Shown here: piece after piece, positions 1-9,100 of the stretch | Layout: the number at the start of each line of letters is the position of its first letter | Position numbering within the stretch: the first letter of the stretch is position 1 | Assembly: GCA_002395605.1 (NCBI GenBank) | Contig: DGXO01000009.1 | Coordinates: forward strand, 1 to 29,047 | DNA length: 29,047 nucleotides | Direction of reading: 5' to 3' | DNA from: Bacteroidales bacterium UBA4230 | GTDB taxonomy: Bacteria > Bacteroidota > Bacteroidia > Bacteroidales > UBA932 | Translations under genes and position numbers: made by a program | Notes under the pieces: generated by a model | What the model was told of the DNA's origin: nothing | Seen by the model: only the letters and a program-made list of their open reading frames with translations | The model's database searches: none

Positions 1-2891
1 CGGATGCCGAGTGGACTGAATTAAGGACAAAGTGTACCTGGACCTGGACAACAAACTATAACGGTAGAGGAGTAAAGGGACAAATAGTTACCGCCTCCAA
101 TGGCAACAGCATCTTCCTTCCCGCCGACGGTTATCGGAGCGACACGAGTTCCAGCTATGTCGGTTCCTACGGCTACTACTGGTCTTCGTCTCTCTATACG
201 GACGAACCGTATGGTTCGTGTTCCCTGTGGTTCGACTCCGACTGGGTGACCACCGCCGGCTTATTCCGCCGTTGCTACGGGGCATCTGTCCGTCCGGTGT
301 ATGATGATCAGATACATATTGAATCAATCTCTCTAAATCAAACTACTTTGTTGCTTAGAATTGGTGAATCCAAGAAGCTGGAAGTGACCATAACGCCTGC
401 AGATGCAGCAAATAAAGATTTGTCTTGGAGCAGTTCGGACACAAGTGTTGCCACAGTTGACCCTGATGGAGTCATTACAGCAACTTCTTTGGGCTCATGT
501 ACTATTACAGTAACATCCATAGACGGTGGGTTAATGGCAACATGCTCAGTTGATGTAAAAAATATTCCAACTGCTGTGGATCTTGGATTAAGCGTAGAAT
601 GGTCCCCTTTTAACCTCGGAGCTACAGCACCAGAAGAGTATGGCAACTACTATGCTTGGGGAGAAGTGACGCCCAAAATTAATTATTCTTGGAGTAATTA
701 CATTTGGGGAGCTAGTAATAATACATTATCTAAGTATAATAACAACACTTCATATGGTACAGTTGACAACAAGACTGTTTTGGCTGAAGAAGATGATGCG
801 GCTTGCGCTCAATGGGGGGAAAACTGGAGGATGCCCACAGTTGACGAGTTTAATGAGTTAAGAAATAACTGTTCTTGGGAATGGACGAGTGATTATAAAG
901 GGACATCTGTATCTGGTTTTATTGGAACAAGTACGCTTGAAGGTTATACAAGTGAATCCATATTTTTGCCAGCCGGTGGGTGGATGTATGAAGAAGAAAG
1001 AAGAAATAATGGAGAGTATGGATTATATTGGTTATCTCAGAATTCCTCTGAAATTCCCACCGAGGGTTGGGGCTTCATTATTAAGGCTGAGGCTGAGGGC
1101 GTCAATGCCCAGTTTAATTCAGGAAAACCCAATCTTGATTACTGGGGAAGGGACTCTGGCCATATGATACGTCCTGTTTTTGGGAAACGCATTAAAGTAG
1201 AAAATATATCATTGGATAAGACCTCAGTAGAATTGGGTTATGGTCAGAAGCTTCAGCTTAATGTGACATTTTCTCCTTCAAATGCGCCAGAGAAGGGGGT
1301 TGTCTGGACTAGTTCTGATGTATCAGTTGCTTCCGTTTCGCAGTCCGGACTCATTACGGCTATTGCTCGTGGCGATTGTATAATCACCGCGACTTCAACA
1401 GATTCACAGGTTAATTCAAGTTGCAGTGTTACCGTTGGAGAGCCTCAACCGTTAGACTTGGGATTGTCTGTAAAATGGGGATATCTTAATGTGGGAGCGA
1501 CATCGGAGGAAGAGTCTGGTGAGCTCTTTTCATGGGGAGATGTACAATCACATTCGAACACGACATCTCATACTTACCCCTGGATGTCAAATCAAAAGTT
1601 GACAAAGTACTGTATGAGTTCTGGCTATGGCCTAAATGGATATGTAGACAATAAAACAATATTAGATCCATTAGACGATATTGTACATTGGCGATTTGGA
1701 GGGAAATGGAGAATGCCGACGACAGAAGAATTCAGTGAATTACTTGATGAAACAAAATGTTCGTGGGAATGGACTAAAGTTAATAATAAATCGGGCTATT
1801 TGGTTACAAGCCAGACAACAGGAGCATCTATCTTCTTACCTAGAACTGGATACTATTATAAAATGTCATCCCTTTACTCAAGCGGGAATGGCTATTATTG
1901 GTCATCATCGTTGAATGTTAACTATTCTCCTGGTGCCTATTCCCTGGAATTTTCATCATCTTCTTTTATGTCTGCAACTCATGATAGGAATGATGAATTG
2001 GCAATACGTCCTGTCTATGATGAATCAATAGTTCCCATTACTGGATTGGTTCTGGATAAGGAAACAATCACCCTTAAACTTGGAGAAAGTACATCTGTTT
2101 ATGCAACAGTTATCCCTGGCAATGCCACTTACAAGGATGCTATGATATGGAGTTCTTCTGATGAAAGTGTAGCAAGTGTAACGAAGGAAGGGTTAATTAT
2201 TGCCAACAAGGTGGGCAAAGCAACTATTACGGCAGATGTAGGCGGCGGTATTTTCGCACAATGTTTGGTAACCGTTAATTATGTTTATCCGGAAGTGGTA
2301 GATCTTGGCGTATCTAAATTATGGGCTACTTTTAACCTTGGTGCAATTAGCCCAGAAGAAATGGGCTATCAGTTTGCGTGGGGAGAAGTCGAGCCAAAAG
2401 ATAGCTATGATAATCAGAATTACAAGTGGTCTAACGGCGGTATTTTTGAAGGTTCGTACACCAAATATTGTAATAATGCAACATATGGTGTTAACGGTTA
2501 TGTAGATAATCTCAACGAGTTGCAACCCGAGGATGATGCGGCTTGCACATCATTGGGAAATGGTTGGAGTATTCCTACATATAAGGATTTTCGAGAGTTA
2601 CTGGATAAATGTGATGAAGAATGGGCAGAAGTAAATGGTGTTCGGGGATTAATGATTACTAGTCGAAGTAACAATAATAGCATTTTTATACCTATGATTA
2701 CGAATTATAATAAGTATTCATCAGAGTATACTTATTCAGCAGACTATTGGTCTTCATCATTATACGATTATCCATATGTTGCCCAAAGCTTCAATCTTTA
2801 TTATAGTGAAGGGTATTCAAATTATAATACTTCATCTTCGAAATATAGATATGTCGGCGCATATATAAGACCTGTTTATTCTGCCAAATAA
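1..2891 (+). CDS. FISUMP/BIG2 repeat surface protein, 5'-truncated by window edge
   Basis: The reading frame is open from nt 3, with no start in the window, and ends at TAA 2889-2891, giving about 963 residues. Four FISUMP-type domains (Fibrobacter succinogenes major paralogous domain) alternate with three bacterial Ig-like BIG2 domains. A partial FISUMP covers nt 3-~310, then BIG2 312-560, FISUMP 570-1184, BIG2 1191-1439, FISUMP 1449-2021, BIG2 2031-2279 and FISUMP 2289-2888. FISUMP hallmarks recur: VDLGLSV, WGE/WGD, YVDNKT, WRMPT, SIFLP, YYWSSSL and a closing IRPVY. BIG2 hallmarks are W(S/T)SSD, VASV/VATV and GxxTIT. Such proteins are usually exported surface proteins of gut Bacteroidales. 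The signal peptide must lie upstream of the window, so export is inferred. No enzyme motif is visible and the ligand is unknown. The first ~300 nt look more GC-rich than the rest. Confidence 0.85.
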   Translation, partial: DAEWTELRTKCTWTWTTNYNGRGVKGQIVTASNGNSIFLPADGYRSDTSSSYVGSYGYYWSSSLYTDEPYGSCSLWFDSDWVTTAGLFRRCYGASVRPVYDDQIHIESISLNQTTLLLRIGESKKLEVTITPADAANKDLSWSSSDTSVATVDPDGVITATSLGSCTITVTSIDGGLMATCSVDVKNIPTAVDLGLSVEWSPFNLGATAPEEYGNYYAWGEVTPKINYSWSNYIWGASNNTLSKYNNNTSYGTVDNKTVLAEEDDAACAQWGENWRMPTVDEFNELRNNCSWEWTSDYKGTSVSGFIGTSTLEGYTSESIFLPAGGWMYEEERRNNGEYGLYWLSQNSSEIPTEGWGFIIKAEAEGVNAQFNSGKPNLDYWGRDSGHMIRPVFGKRIKVENISLDKTSVELGYGQKLQLNVTFSPSNAPEKGVVWTSSDVSVASVSQSGLITAIARGDCIITATSTDSQVNSSCSVTVGEPQPLDLGLSVKWGYLNVGATSEEESGELFSWGDVQSHSNTTSHTYPWMSNQKLTKYCMSSGYGLNGYVDNKTILDPLDDIVHWRFGGKWRMPTTEEFSELLDETKCSWEWTKVNNKSGYLVTSQTTGASIFLPRTGYYYKMSSLYSSGNGYYWSSSLNVNYSPGAYSLEFSSSSFMSATHDRNDELAIRPVYDESIVPITGLVLDKETITLKLGESTSVYATVIPGNATYKDAMIWSSSDESVASVTKEGLIIANKVGKATITADVGGGIFAQCLVTVNYVYPEVVDLGVSKLWATFNLGAISPEEMGYQFAWGEVEPKDSYDNQNYKWSNGGIFEGSYTKYCNNATYGVNGYVDNLNELQPEDDAACTSLGNGWSIPTYKDFRELLDKCDEEWAEVNGVRGLMITSRSNNNSIFIPMITNYNKYSSEYTYSADYWSSSLYDYPYVAQSFNLYYSEGYSNYNTSSSKYRYVGAYIRPVYSAK
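312..2888 (+). repeat. Three BIG2-FISUMP protein-coding modules in tandem
   Basis: The coding sequence consists of three two-domain modules of about 830-870 nt: 312-1184, 1191-2021 and 2031-2888. They align at the protein level (BIG2 then FISUMP) and keep short patches of DNA identity, for example GATGATGCGGCTTGC near 793 and near 2531. Most codons have diverged, so this is an old domain duplication and not a recent perfect repeat. Confidence 0.75.
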
Positions 2892-2933
2892 ATGGTAAAT
2901 AGATATAAAGTATACGCACGATAAAATGAATCC

Positions 2934-2960
2934 TGTAGCGGGGAATCAATCCCCGCTACA
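2934..2960. repeat. Perfect 10-bp-stem palindrome
   Basis: TGTAGCGGGG and its exact reverse complement CCCCGCTACA flank the 7-nt loop AATCAAT, 42 nt after the stop codon at 2891. No T-tract follows on either strand, so it is not a canonical intrinsic terminator. It may still end or stabilise the upstream mRNA, or be a dispersed palindromic repeat. Confidence 0.75.
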
Positions 2961-3080
2961 ATATGTAGTTCATCGGATACTTTCCTTTTACTCCACTATA
3001 GAGTGGCATCTCAGGAAATCCCCATGGAACGCCGCCTCGTCGGGGTTATGATTGACTACAGAAGTCATAAATAATATCGG

Positions 3081-3236
3081 CCAGCTGGGGACACAAAAAC
3101 GGCCACTTTTGTTCCACTGGACGGTCTGGAGACCAGCTGGGGACACAAAAACGGCCACTTTTGTTCCGCGGGACGGTCTGGAGACCAGCTGGAGACACAA
3201 AAAGGGCCATTTTTGTTCCGCAGGGCGGCCGGACAA
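3081..3236. repeat. Three 52-bp tandem repeats
   Basis: Units start at 3081, 3133 and 3185, each with CCAGCTGG, exactly 52 nt apart. Units 1 and 2 are nearly identical; unit 3 has several substitutions, mostly in its last third. Each unit carries an inverted repeat, ACAAAA...TTTTGT, around a GGCC centre, so three small hairpins would form in transcripts reading out of tex on the minus strand. There are no variable spacers, so it is not a CRISPR array. Confidence 0.85.
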
Positions 3237-3264
3237 CAGATCAGAGCCGGGAATTACGGAATTA

Positions 3265-5400
3265 TTAAAGGAGTTTCAACCCTATCCTTTTACGCTCCAG
3301 GTCTACGGAAAGGACCTGGACTTTTATTTGCTGGTGGAGTTTCAGGACTTTGGAGGGGACGGCCATTCCGCGCTCTCCCATATTGGAGGCGTGTATGAGG
3401 CCGTTTTCGTGAAGGCCGATATCCACAAATGCGCCAAAGGCGGTGAGGTTGGTCACAATGCCGGGAAGTTCCATCCCAACCTTCAGGTCCTCTATGTCAC
3501 GGATGTCATCGGCAAAGGAGAACTCCTGGGCGCTTTCACGGGGGTCACGGCCGGGCTTTTTCAGTTCCTGGATGATGTCGTTAACGGTAGGAAGGCCGAA
3601 GTCCTTCTCCACAAAGTCTGCGGCATTCAGTTTTGAACAAAGTTCCTCATTGCCAACCAGTTCGCTGGTACTTACCCCAAGGCTCCTTGCCATCTTGTCC
3701 ACAATGTGATAGGACTCAGGATGCACTGCGGAATTGTCAAGAGGATTCTCTGCCCCGTGAATACGGAGGAATCCTGCGCATTGCTGATATGCCTTTGCGC
3801 CAAGACGGGGAACTTTCAGGAGTTCTTCACGGGAGCGGAAATCCCCGTGGGATGCCCTGTAGTCCACAATTGCCTTGGAAAGGGCGGGGCCTATTCCGCT
3901 CACGTATCTGAGCAGCCAGGGGCTTGCCGTGTTAAGGTTTACGCCCACGGAGTTCACGCAGCTTTCCACGGTGGCGTCAAGTTTCTCGTGAAGGAGATTC
4001 TGGTCAACATCGTGCTGGTACTGTCCAACTCCAAGGGATTTGGGGTCTATCTTCACAAGTTCGGAAAGCGGATCCATAAGCCTGCGGCCGATGGAAACAG
4101 CCCCGCGCACCGTAACATCGTACTGCGGGAATTCCTCACGGCCAACGTCCGATGCGGAATACACGGAGGCGCCGTCCTCACTTACGGAGAACACGCGGAT
4201 GCTCTCCGGAAGACCAACTTTACGGATGAAATCCTCAGTTTCACGGCCTGCAGTGCCGTTTCCAATTGCTATCACCTCAATGTCATATTTCTCTGCAAGG
4301 TCTGAGACTTTTGTAATGGCCTCTATCTTCTTTGCCACCGGCGGATGAGGGTAAATGACATCGTGGCAAAGGAGGTTTCCCTGGGCATCCAGGCACACTA
4401 CTTTACAGCCGGTGCGGAAGCCGGGATCGATTGCCATGACACGCTTTTGCCCCACTGGCGCTGCAAGAAGTAGCTGCCGAAGGTTCTCTCCGAACACCTG
4501 GACGGATTCTTTGTCGGCCTTTTCCTTGGCTTCCCTCAGGATTTCCGTTGTGATGGAAGGGTCCAGGAGGCGCTTGAAGCCGTCGTCAACGGCCATTCGT
4601 ATCTGCTCGCCACTTTCACGGGAAGGATAGCCGTGCTCCTGGCAAAAGTCGTAGTAGAGCTTGTTGCCGCATTTTTCGGGATCGGCATCTATGTCTATTC
4701 TCAGAAAACCCTCGGATTCGGCCCTAAGCATGGCCAGAAGGTTATGTGAGGGGATTCTTGAAATGGGATGGGAGAACTTGAAGTAACTGCGGTACTTTGC
4801 GGCCTCTGGGTCTTCCTGGCCTTTTTTGGTTACGGCCGATTCCACCCTGCGCGTGCGGTAAATGCCGCGGAGGGTTTCGCGGAAAGCGGCTGTCTCACTA
4901 ATGCGCTCGGCCATAATGTCCCTAGCGCCGCTAAGGGCTGCCTCAGTGTCCTTGACTTCGCCTTTCACGAACTTACGGGCATCGGCCTCAGGATTACGGG
5001 ACTTGCCGCTCCAAAGAAGGTCTGCCAGGGGTTCAAGCCCGGCGGCAACGGCCATGGTGGCGCGGGTCTTTCTCTTGGGCCTGTACGGCAGGTAAAGGTC
5101 CTCCAGGCGAGGTGCGCTCACACATTCCTCAATCTCCTTTTCAAGTTCCGGAGTAAGTTTCCCGGCCTCCTTTATGGTCTTGAGAATGAGCTCTTTGCGC
5201 TTTTCCATTTCGGCAAAGACGTCTACCCAATGCTTTACCTCCGCCACCTCGATATCAGTGAGCCCGCCGGTGCGCTCCTTGCGGTATCGGCTTATAAAAG
5301 GAACGGTGCAGCCGTCTTCAAACAGTTCTGCGCAGTTAAGGACCTGCCAGGGCTTCACGCCCAGAAGGCCTGCTATGTAATTGATGTAGATTTCTTTCAT
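3265..5400 (-). CDS. tex: Tex-family RNA-binding transcription accessory protein
   Basis: The protein has about 711 residues, normal for Tex. In order it has an N-terminal helical Tex domain with FISRYRKERTGGL, a YqgF/RNase H-like domain (about 322-447, VMAIDPGFRTG), a helix-hairpin-helix region (about 487-552, VSGIGPALSKAI and VPRLGAKAY) and a C-terminal S1 RNA-binding domain (about 639-711, GIVTNLTAFGAFVDIG). Tex is a cytoplasmic nucleic-acid-binding protein linked to transcription and RNA metabolism. I chose ATG at 5400; an in-frame GTG lies at 5409. It starts 11 nt after the glycosyltransferase stop, so it is probably the last gene of the S41-glycosyltransferase-tex operon. Its 3' end faces three hairpin-containing tandem repeats. 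Confidence 0.95.
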   Translation of the reverse strand: MKEIYINYIAGLLGVKPWQVLNCAELFEDGCTVPFISRYRKERTGGLTDIEVAEVKHWVDVFAEMEKRKELILKTIKEAGKLTPELEKEIEECVSAPRLEDLYLPYRPKRKTRATMAVAAGLEPLADLLWSGKSRNPEADARKFVKGEVKDTEAALSGARDIMAERISETAAFRETLRGIYRTRRVESAVTKKGQEDPEAAKYRSYFKFSHPISRIPSHNLLAMLRAESEGFLRIDIDADPEKCGNKLYYDFCQEHGYPSRESGEQIRMAVDDGFKRLLDPSITTEILREAKEKADKESVQVFGENLRQLLLAAPVGQKRVMAIDPGFRTGCKVVCLDAQGNLLCHDVIYPHPPVAKKIEAITKVSDLAEKYDIEVIAIGNGTAGRETEDFIRKVGLPESIRVFSVSEDGASVYSASDVGREEFPQYDVTVRGAVSIGRRLMDPLSELVKIDPKSLGVGQYQHDVDQNLLHEKLDATVESCVNSVGVNLNTASPWLLRYVSGIGPALSKAIVDYRASHGDFRSREELLKVPRLGAKAYQQCAGFLRIHGAENPLDNSAVHPESYHIVDKMARSLGVSTSELVGNEELCSKLNAADFVEKDFGLPTVNDIIQELKKPGRDPRESAQEFSFADDIRDIEDLKVGMELPGIVTNLTAFGAFVDIGLHENGLIHASNMGERGMAVPSKVLKLHQQIKVQVLSVDLERKRIGLKLL

Positions 5401-5411
5401 TGCCCTCACAC

Positions 5412-6131
5412 CTAAAAACGCCTGAACCTCAGGGCAAGCACGCCCCAGAAGGCTTCGCCGAAGATGCCGCCGCTCATTTTGGAGGTGCCCTTCTGGCGGT
5501 TTGTGAAGATGATGGGAACTTCCTTGAGCTTGAAGCCAAGCTTCCAGGCGGTGTATTTCATCTCTATCTGGAAGCCGTAGCCTTTCATCTTTACTGCGTC
5601 AAGGTCCATCTTCTCCAGCACTTTACGGCTGTAGCACACAAAACCGGCAGTGGTGTCGTAGATGTGCATCCTGAGCACCCAGCGTACATAGGCCGATGCA
5701 AAGTAGCTCATTACAATCCGGCTCATGGGCCAGTCTACCACGCTGACTCCGTTGCAGTAGCGGGAGCCTATGGCAAGGTCTGCGCCTCCTTCGGCACAGG
5801 CTTTATATAGCCGGACAAGGTCCTTGGGGTCATGGGAGAAGTCCGCATCCATCTCAAAAACGTAGTCGTAGCCATGCTCCAAGGCCCATTTGAACCCGGC
5901 CAGATACGCCGTTCCAAGCCCCAGCTTGCCGCTACGCTCTATAAGATGCAGATTAGATTCCCGGTCGGGGCCGGGAATGACGGAGCGAACGATGGCGGCA
6001 GTGCCGTCCGGGGAACCGTCGTCAATTACAAGTACGTGAAAGTCTCCTTCGAGGGAGAACACCGCCTGAATGATGTCCGCGATGTTCTCCTTTTCGTTGT
6101 ATGTAGGGATTATGACTAGTTTCTTGTCCAT
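5412..6131 (-). CDS. Dpm1-type family 2 glycosyltransferase (polyprenol monophosphomannose synthase-like)
   Basis: This 239-residue GT-A glycosyltransferase starts with LVIIPTYNEKENI and has VIDDGSPDGT, the DxD motif region FEMDADFSHDP, GSRY and a C-terminal FTNRQKGTSKMS segment, the pattern of dolichol/polyprenol-phosphate mannose synthases. It should transfer a sugar from a nucleotide donor to a polyprenyl phosphate at the inner membrane; the sugar is inferred. No C-terminal membrane helices are present. I chose ATG 6131; a TTG two codons upstream is less likely. It begins 11 nt after the S41 stop. Oddity: residues near 52-59 (VIPGPDRE) are encoded by a palindromic element at 5954-5981, just before the conserved LHLIERSGKLGLG. 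Confidence 0.9.
   Translation of the reverse strand: MDKKLVIIPTYNEKENIADIIQAVFSLEGDFHVLVIDDGSPDGTAAIVRSVIPGPDRESNLHLIERSGKLGLGTAYLAGFKWALEHGYDYVFEMDADFSHDPKDLVRLYKACAEGGADLAIGSRYCNGVSVVDWPMSRIVMSYFASAYVRWVLRMHIYDTTAGFVCYSRKVLEKMDLDAVKMKGYGFQIEMKYTAWKLGFKLKEVPIIFTNRQKGTSKMSGGIFGEAFWGVLALRFRRF
5954..5981 (-). repeat. Palindromic GAGAT/ATGAC-type element inside the glycosyltransferase gene (copy A)
   Basis: On the plus strand it runs TAGATTCCCGG...CCGGGAATGAC: two near-perfect arms around a TCGGGG centre. It is read in frame on the minus strand as VIPGPDRES. It shares termini and architecture with copies at 8714-8740, 20577-20616 and 27358-27399. Confidence 0.75.
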
Positions 6132-6142
6132 AGTCAAATGGG

Positions 6143-9100
6143 CTATTTAAGCATTTCGGCAACGGCGGCTTCCAGCTGGAGGTCACGGCCGTTGAGCGTG
6201 GAAGCGGGGTCATTGTAGATGAGGATGTCGGGCTCTATCTGGAAGTTCTCGATGTAGGTCTGGTCCTTTACGCCGAAATTGCCCACCTGGGGTATTCCAA
6301 AGACGATAAGGCCGTTGACCTGATTCTCCCACCAGACAGCCGTCATGGTGCCGGGAACGGGAGCGCCGATAAGCTTTCCAAGGCCAAGGCTGCGGTAAGC
6401 GTAAGGGAAACCGGAAGCGTCCGAGTAGTTGTCTTCTCCAATGAGGACGCAGGAGCGCTTTGTCCATTTGTTGAAGGGCTCGTGGCCGATATACTGGCCG
6501 CGGGGAGTGAAGAGGCAGTATTCCTTGCCGCCCAGGAAGGTCACGAGGTCGTCGTGGAGCCAGCCGCCGCCGTTGTGACGGGTGTCAACTATGAGGGCTT
6601 CACAGTTACGGTATTTGCCAAGGGCCTTGGAGTAGAGCTCACGGTAGCTGGGGGAGTCCATGCCTTGGATGTGCACATAGCCAACCTTGCCACCGGAGAG
6701 TTTCTCCACCATTTCCTCCCTCTGGCGCACCCAGCGCTTGTAAAGGAGCGGAGCGTCCGTTGCGGTGGGAGTGACAAAGAGTTCCTTCTTCTTGCCGGAA
6801 GCCTTGATGCTCAGGAGAATCTTCTTGTCAACCTTGTCATAGAGGTTCTCAAGCCAGTTTTCCCCGGCCTTAATTTCATGACCTTCAATGGCAATGATAA
6901 CATCTCCGCCCTTGATGTCGGGGTCCATGAGGTTGAGGGCGCCGCCGGGAAGGACTTCGGCTATCTTAATGCCGTCGCCTTTATACTGGGTATCGGCCAG
7001 TATGCCGATATGCCCAAGCTGATGGCCTCCGGTGGCACGGTAGCGGGCCCCGGTGTGGGAACCGTTGAGTTCTCCAAGCATTTCGGAGAGCATGTCCGTG
7101 AAGTCGAAGTCGTTGTTGATGAACGGGAGTTTGGCGGCATAATTGTCGTGGTAGTACTGCCAGTCAACGCCGTGGAGGGCAGGGTCGTAGAATTTTTCCT
7201 TAACCTGCTTCCAGCAGTGCTCGAAGATATACTGACGCTCCGGCTGGGGCTTGAACTCGTAGTCTCCGGAGAAGCTCACGGGCTTGTCCTTGCCGGTTGC
7301 AATGTCGAGTTTTGAAAGCTGGGAGCCGCGGAAGATGAAGATGAACTTGCCGTCCGGGGAAGGAGTGAAGCTTCCCATCACGCCCTTTTTCACAACGGAG
7401 ATATCTCCCTTTTCGATGTCCAGGGCACAGAGGTCATAGCCCTTTTCAAGGCGCTGGGTGAAGTAGAGCTTGCTTCCGTCGGAGGTAAGGAAATGGTCTC
7501 CCATCATATTTGAGAAGCGGGTGAGGCGTCTTACCCTGAGGTCCCTGTTCTCGAGGTCCAGCTCAATCTTTTCCACCTTCTTGGCCACGGAATCCTTCTG
7601 GGCTTTCTTTTCCTCTTTTTCGGCCTTCTTCTCTCCAAGGAGCATCTTGTCTATCTCTTTCTGCTCTTTGCTTCGGCCGAATTCTGCGTATGCCTTTGAG
7701 TCGAAGAACATTATGTAGATGTCGGATTCGGCACCCCAGCTGCCGTGGCTGCGGTAACCGTTTTTGTCGGATTCCCAGGTCATGGCCTTACCGCCAAGGG
7801 CCCAGCGGAAACCGCCGTCGGAGTAGCCGCTGCGGGTGAGGTTGGTGATTTTTCCGCTCTCTACCTCAATCACGGCGACGTCTTCGTTGTTCCAGCCGCC
7901 GCCTTCCTGCCAGTTTGCAAGGATGTACTGGCTGTCCGGGCTCCAGGCAAAGTGCTGGTCTCCGTCTGAGTACGAATAGTTTATGTCCTTGAACAGGCTC
8001 TTGGGCTTGCCGCCGGAAGAAGGCATCACCACAAGTTCCGTGCGGTCACGGAGATAGGCGATATGCTTGCCGTCAGGGGACACCTGGACCTGGAAGGAGG
8101 TCTCTCCCTCCGGGCTTACGCGCTCTTCCTTGAAGGAGGCGCTGTAGGTGAAATACTTGTCATCCTTATTTGTAAGAGCGCTCTTGTAGATGCTCCAGCA
8201 GCCGTTTCTTTCAGAAGCGTAGTAAAGTTCCCGACCGTCCTTGGAGAAGCTTACGCCGCGCTCCTGCTCCGGAGTATTGGTGATTCGGCGCGTGGTGGCG
8301 TAGTCTACGCTGGTTACAAAGACGTCTCCTCTTATGACAAGAGCAATCTCTTTTCCATTAGGGGAAACCGCCATGGCCGAAGCACTTTTCATCTGCATCT
8401 GGTTCACGGCTTTTTCGGGTTCGTCGCGAAGCACGGTAATGGCCACCTTGCTGTTCTGGCCGCCCTTTATGGTATAGAGTTCCCCGTTGTAAGAGTAGCA
8501 CACCGTACCGTCATTTGCTACGGAAAGGAAACGAGCGGGATTCTTGTCATAGGAAGTGAGCCTTATCTTGGAAGAAGGATTGGAGACGCTTGATTTCCAA
8601 ACATTTATATTGCTTCCGCCTTCCTCGCTGAGGTAGTAGAATGTATCTCCATCCGGGCCGAAAACAGGGTTGCGGTCTTCTCCGTTATAGGTTGTGAGTT
8701 TGGTGAACTTCCCGTCATGCCCGGCCTGACCGGGCATCTCCCATTTCCAGATATCCCTTGTGACTGAAGAAGTATGATGCTTCCTCAGAGGGTCCTCATA
8801 ACCTTTCCAGTCCTCATAGAGGATGGTTCCGGAAGGGCTTATGCTCATGTTGCAAATAGTGAGCGAGGTCACAAGCTCCGGGGCGCCGCCGGATAGGGGA
8901 GTGCGGTAAAGAGCGGGGTCTCCTGGGAAACCGTCAAAGCCGGGGCTCTGGAGAGCCGTTGTGTACCAGTTGTAGTAAACATAGCCGTCCTGGGAAACCG
9001 CGAGGGGAGTCTCGGAGCCGGGCATTGTGGTGAGGCGGGTGGGAATGCCGCCGTCCTTGCCGGTTATGTAAACGTCCTTGGAGCCTTCCCTGTACGAGCT

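Larger units (their letters stand above)
2892..3264. other. 373-bp gap with no convincing gene
   Basis: This lies between the FISUMP/BIG2 gene and the 3' end of tex, which converge on it. It holds a perfect palindrome (2934-2960), a small hairpin CCACT-ATAG-AGTGG (2993-3006) and three 52-bp tandem repeats (3081-3236). Open frames cross the repeats on both strands, but their translations only mirror the repeat, so I do not call them genes. Confidence 0.7.

Noticed and set aside
2988..3236. Minus-strand ORF of 82 codons in the gap
   Set aside because: Its translation mainly reflects the tandem repeat (GTKVAVFVSPAG-like units). No start signal or promoter supports it.
3081..3236. CRISPR array
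   Set aside because: The 52-bp units are contiguous and nearly identical over their full length, with no unique spacers and no cas gene nearby.
3052..3636. Plus-strand ORF of 194 codons crossing the tandem repeat and the tex 3' end
   Set aside because: Its first part is translated 52-bp repeat and its second part is antisense to the S1 domain of tex. No family is recognisable.
6482..7315. Plus-strand ORF of 277 codons
   Set aside because: Antisense to the S41 catalytic and PDZ region; its hydrophobic composition comes from reading GC-rich codons backward.
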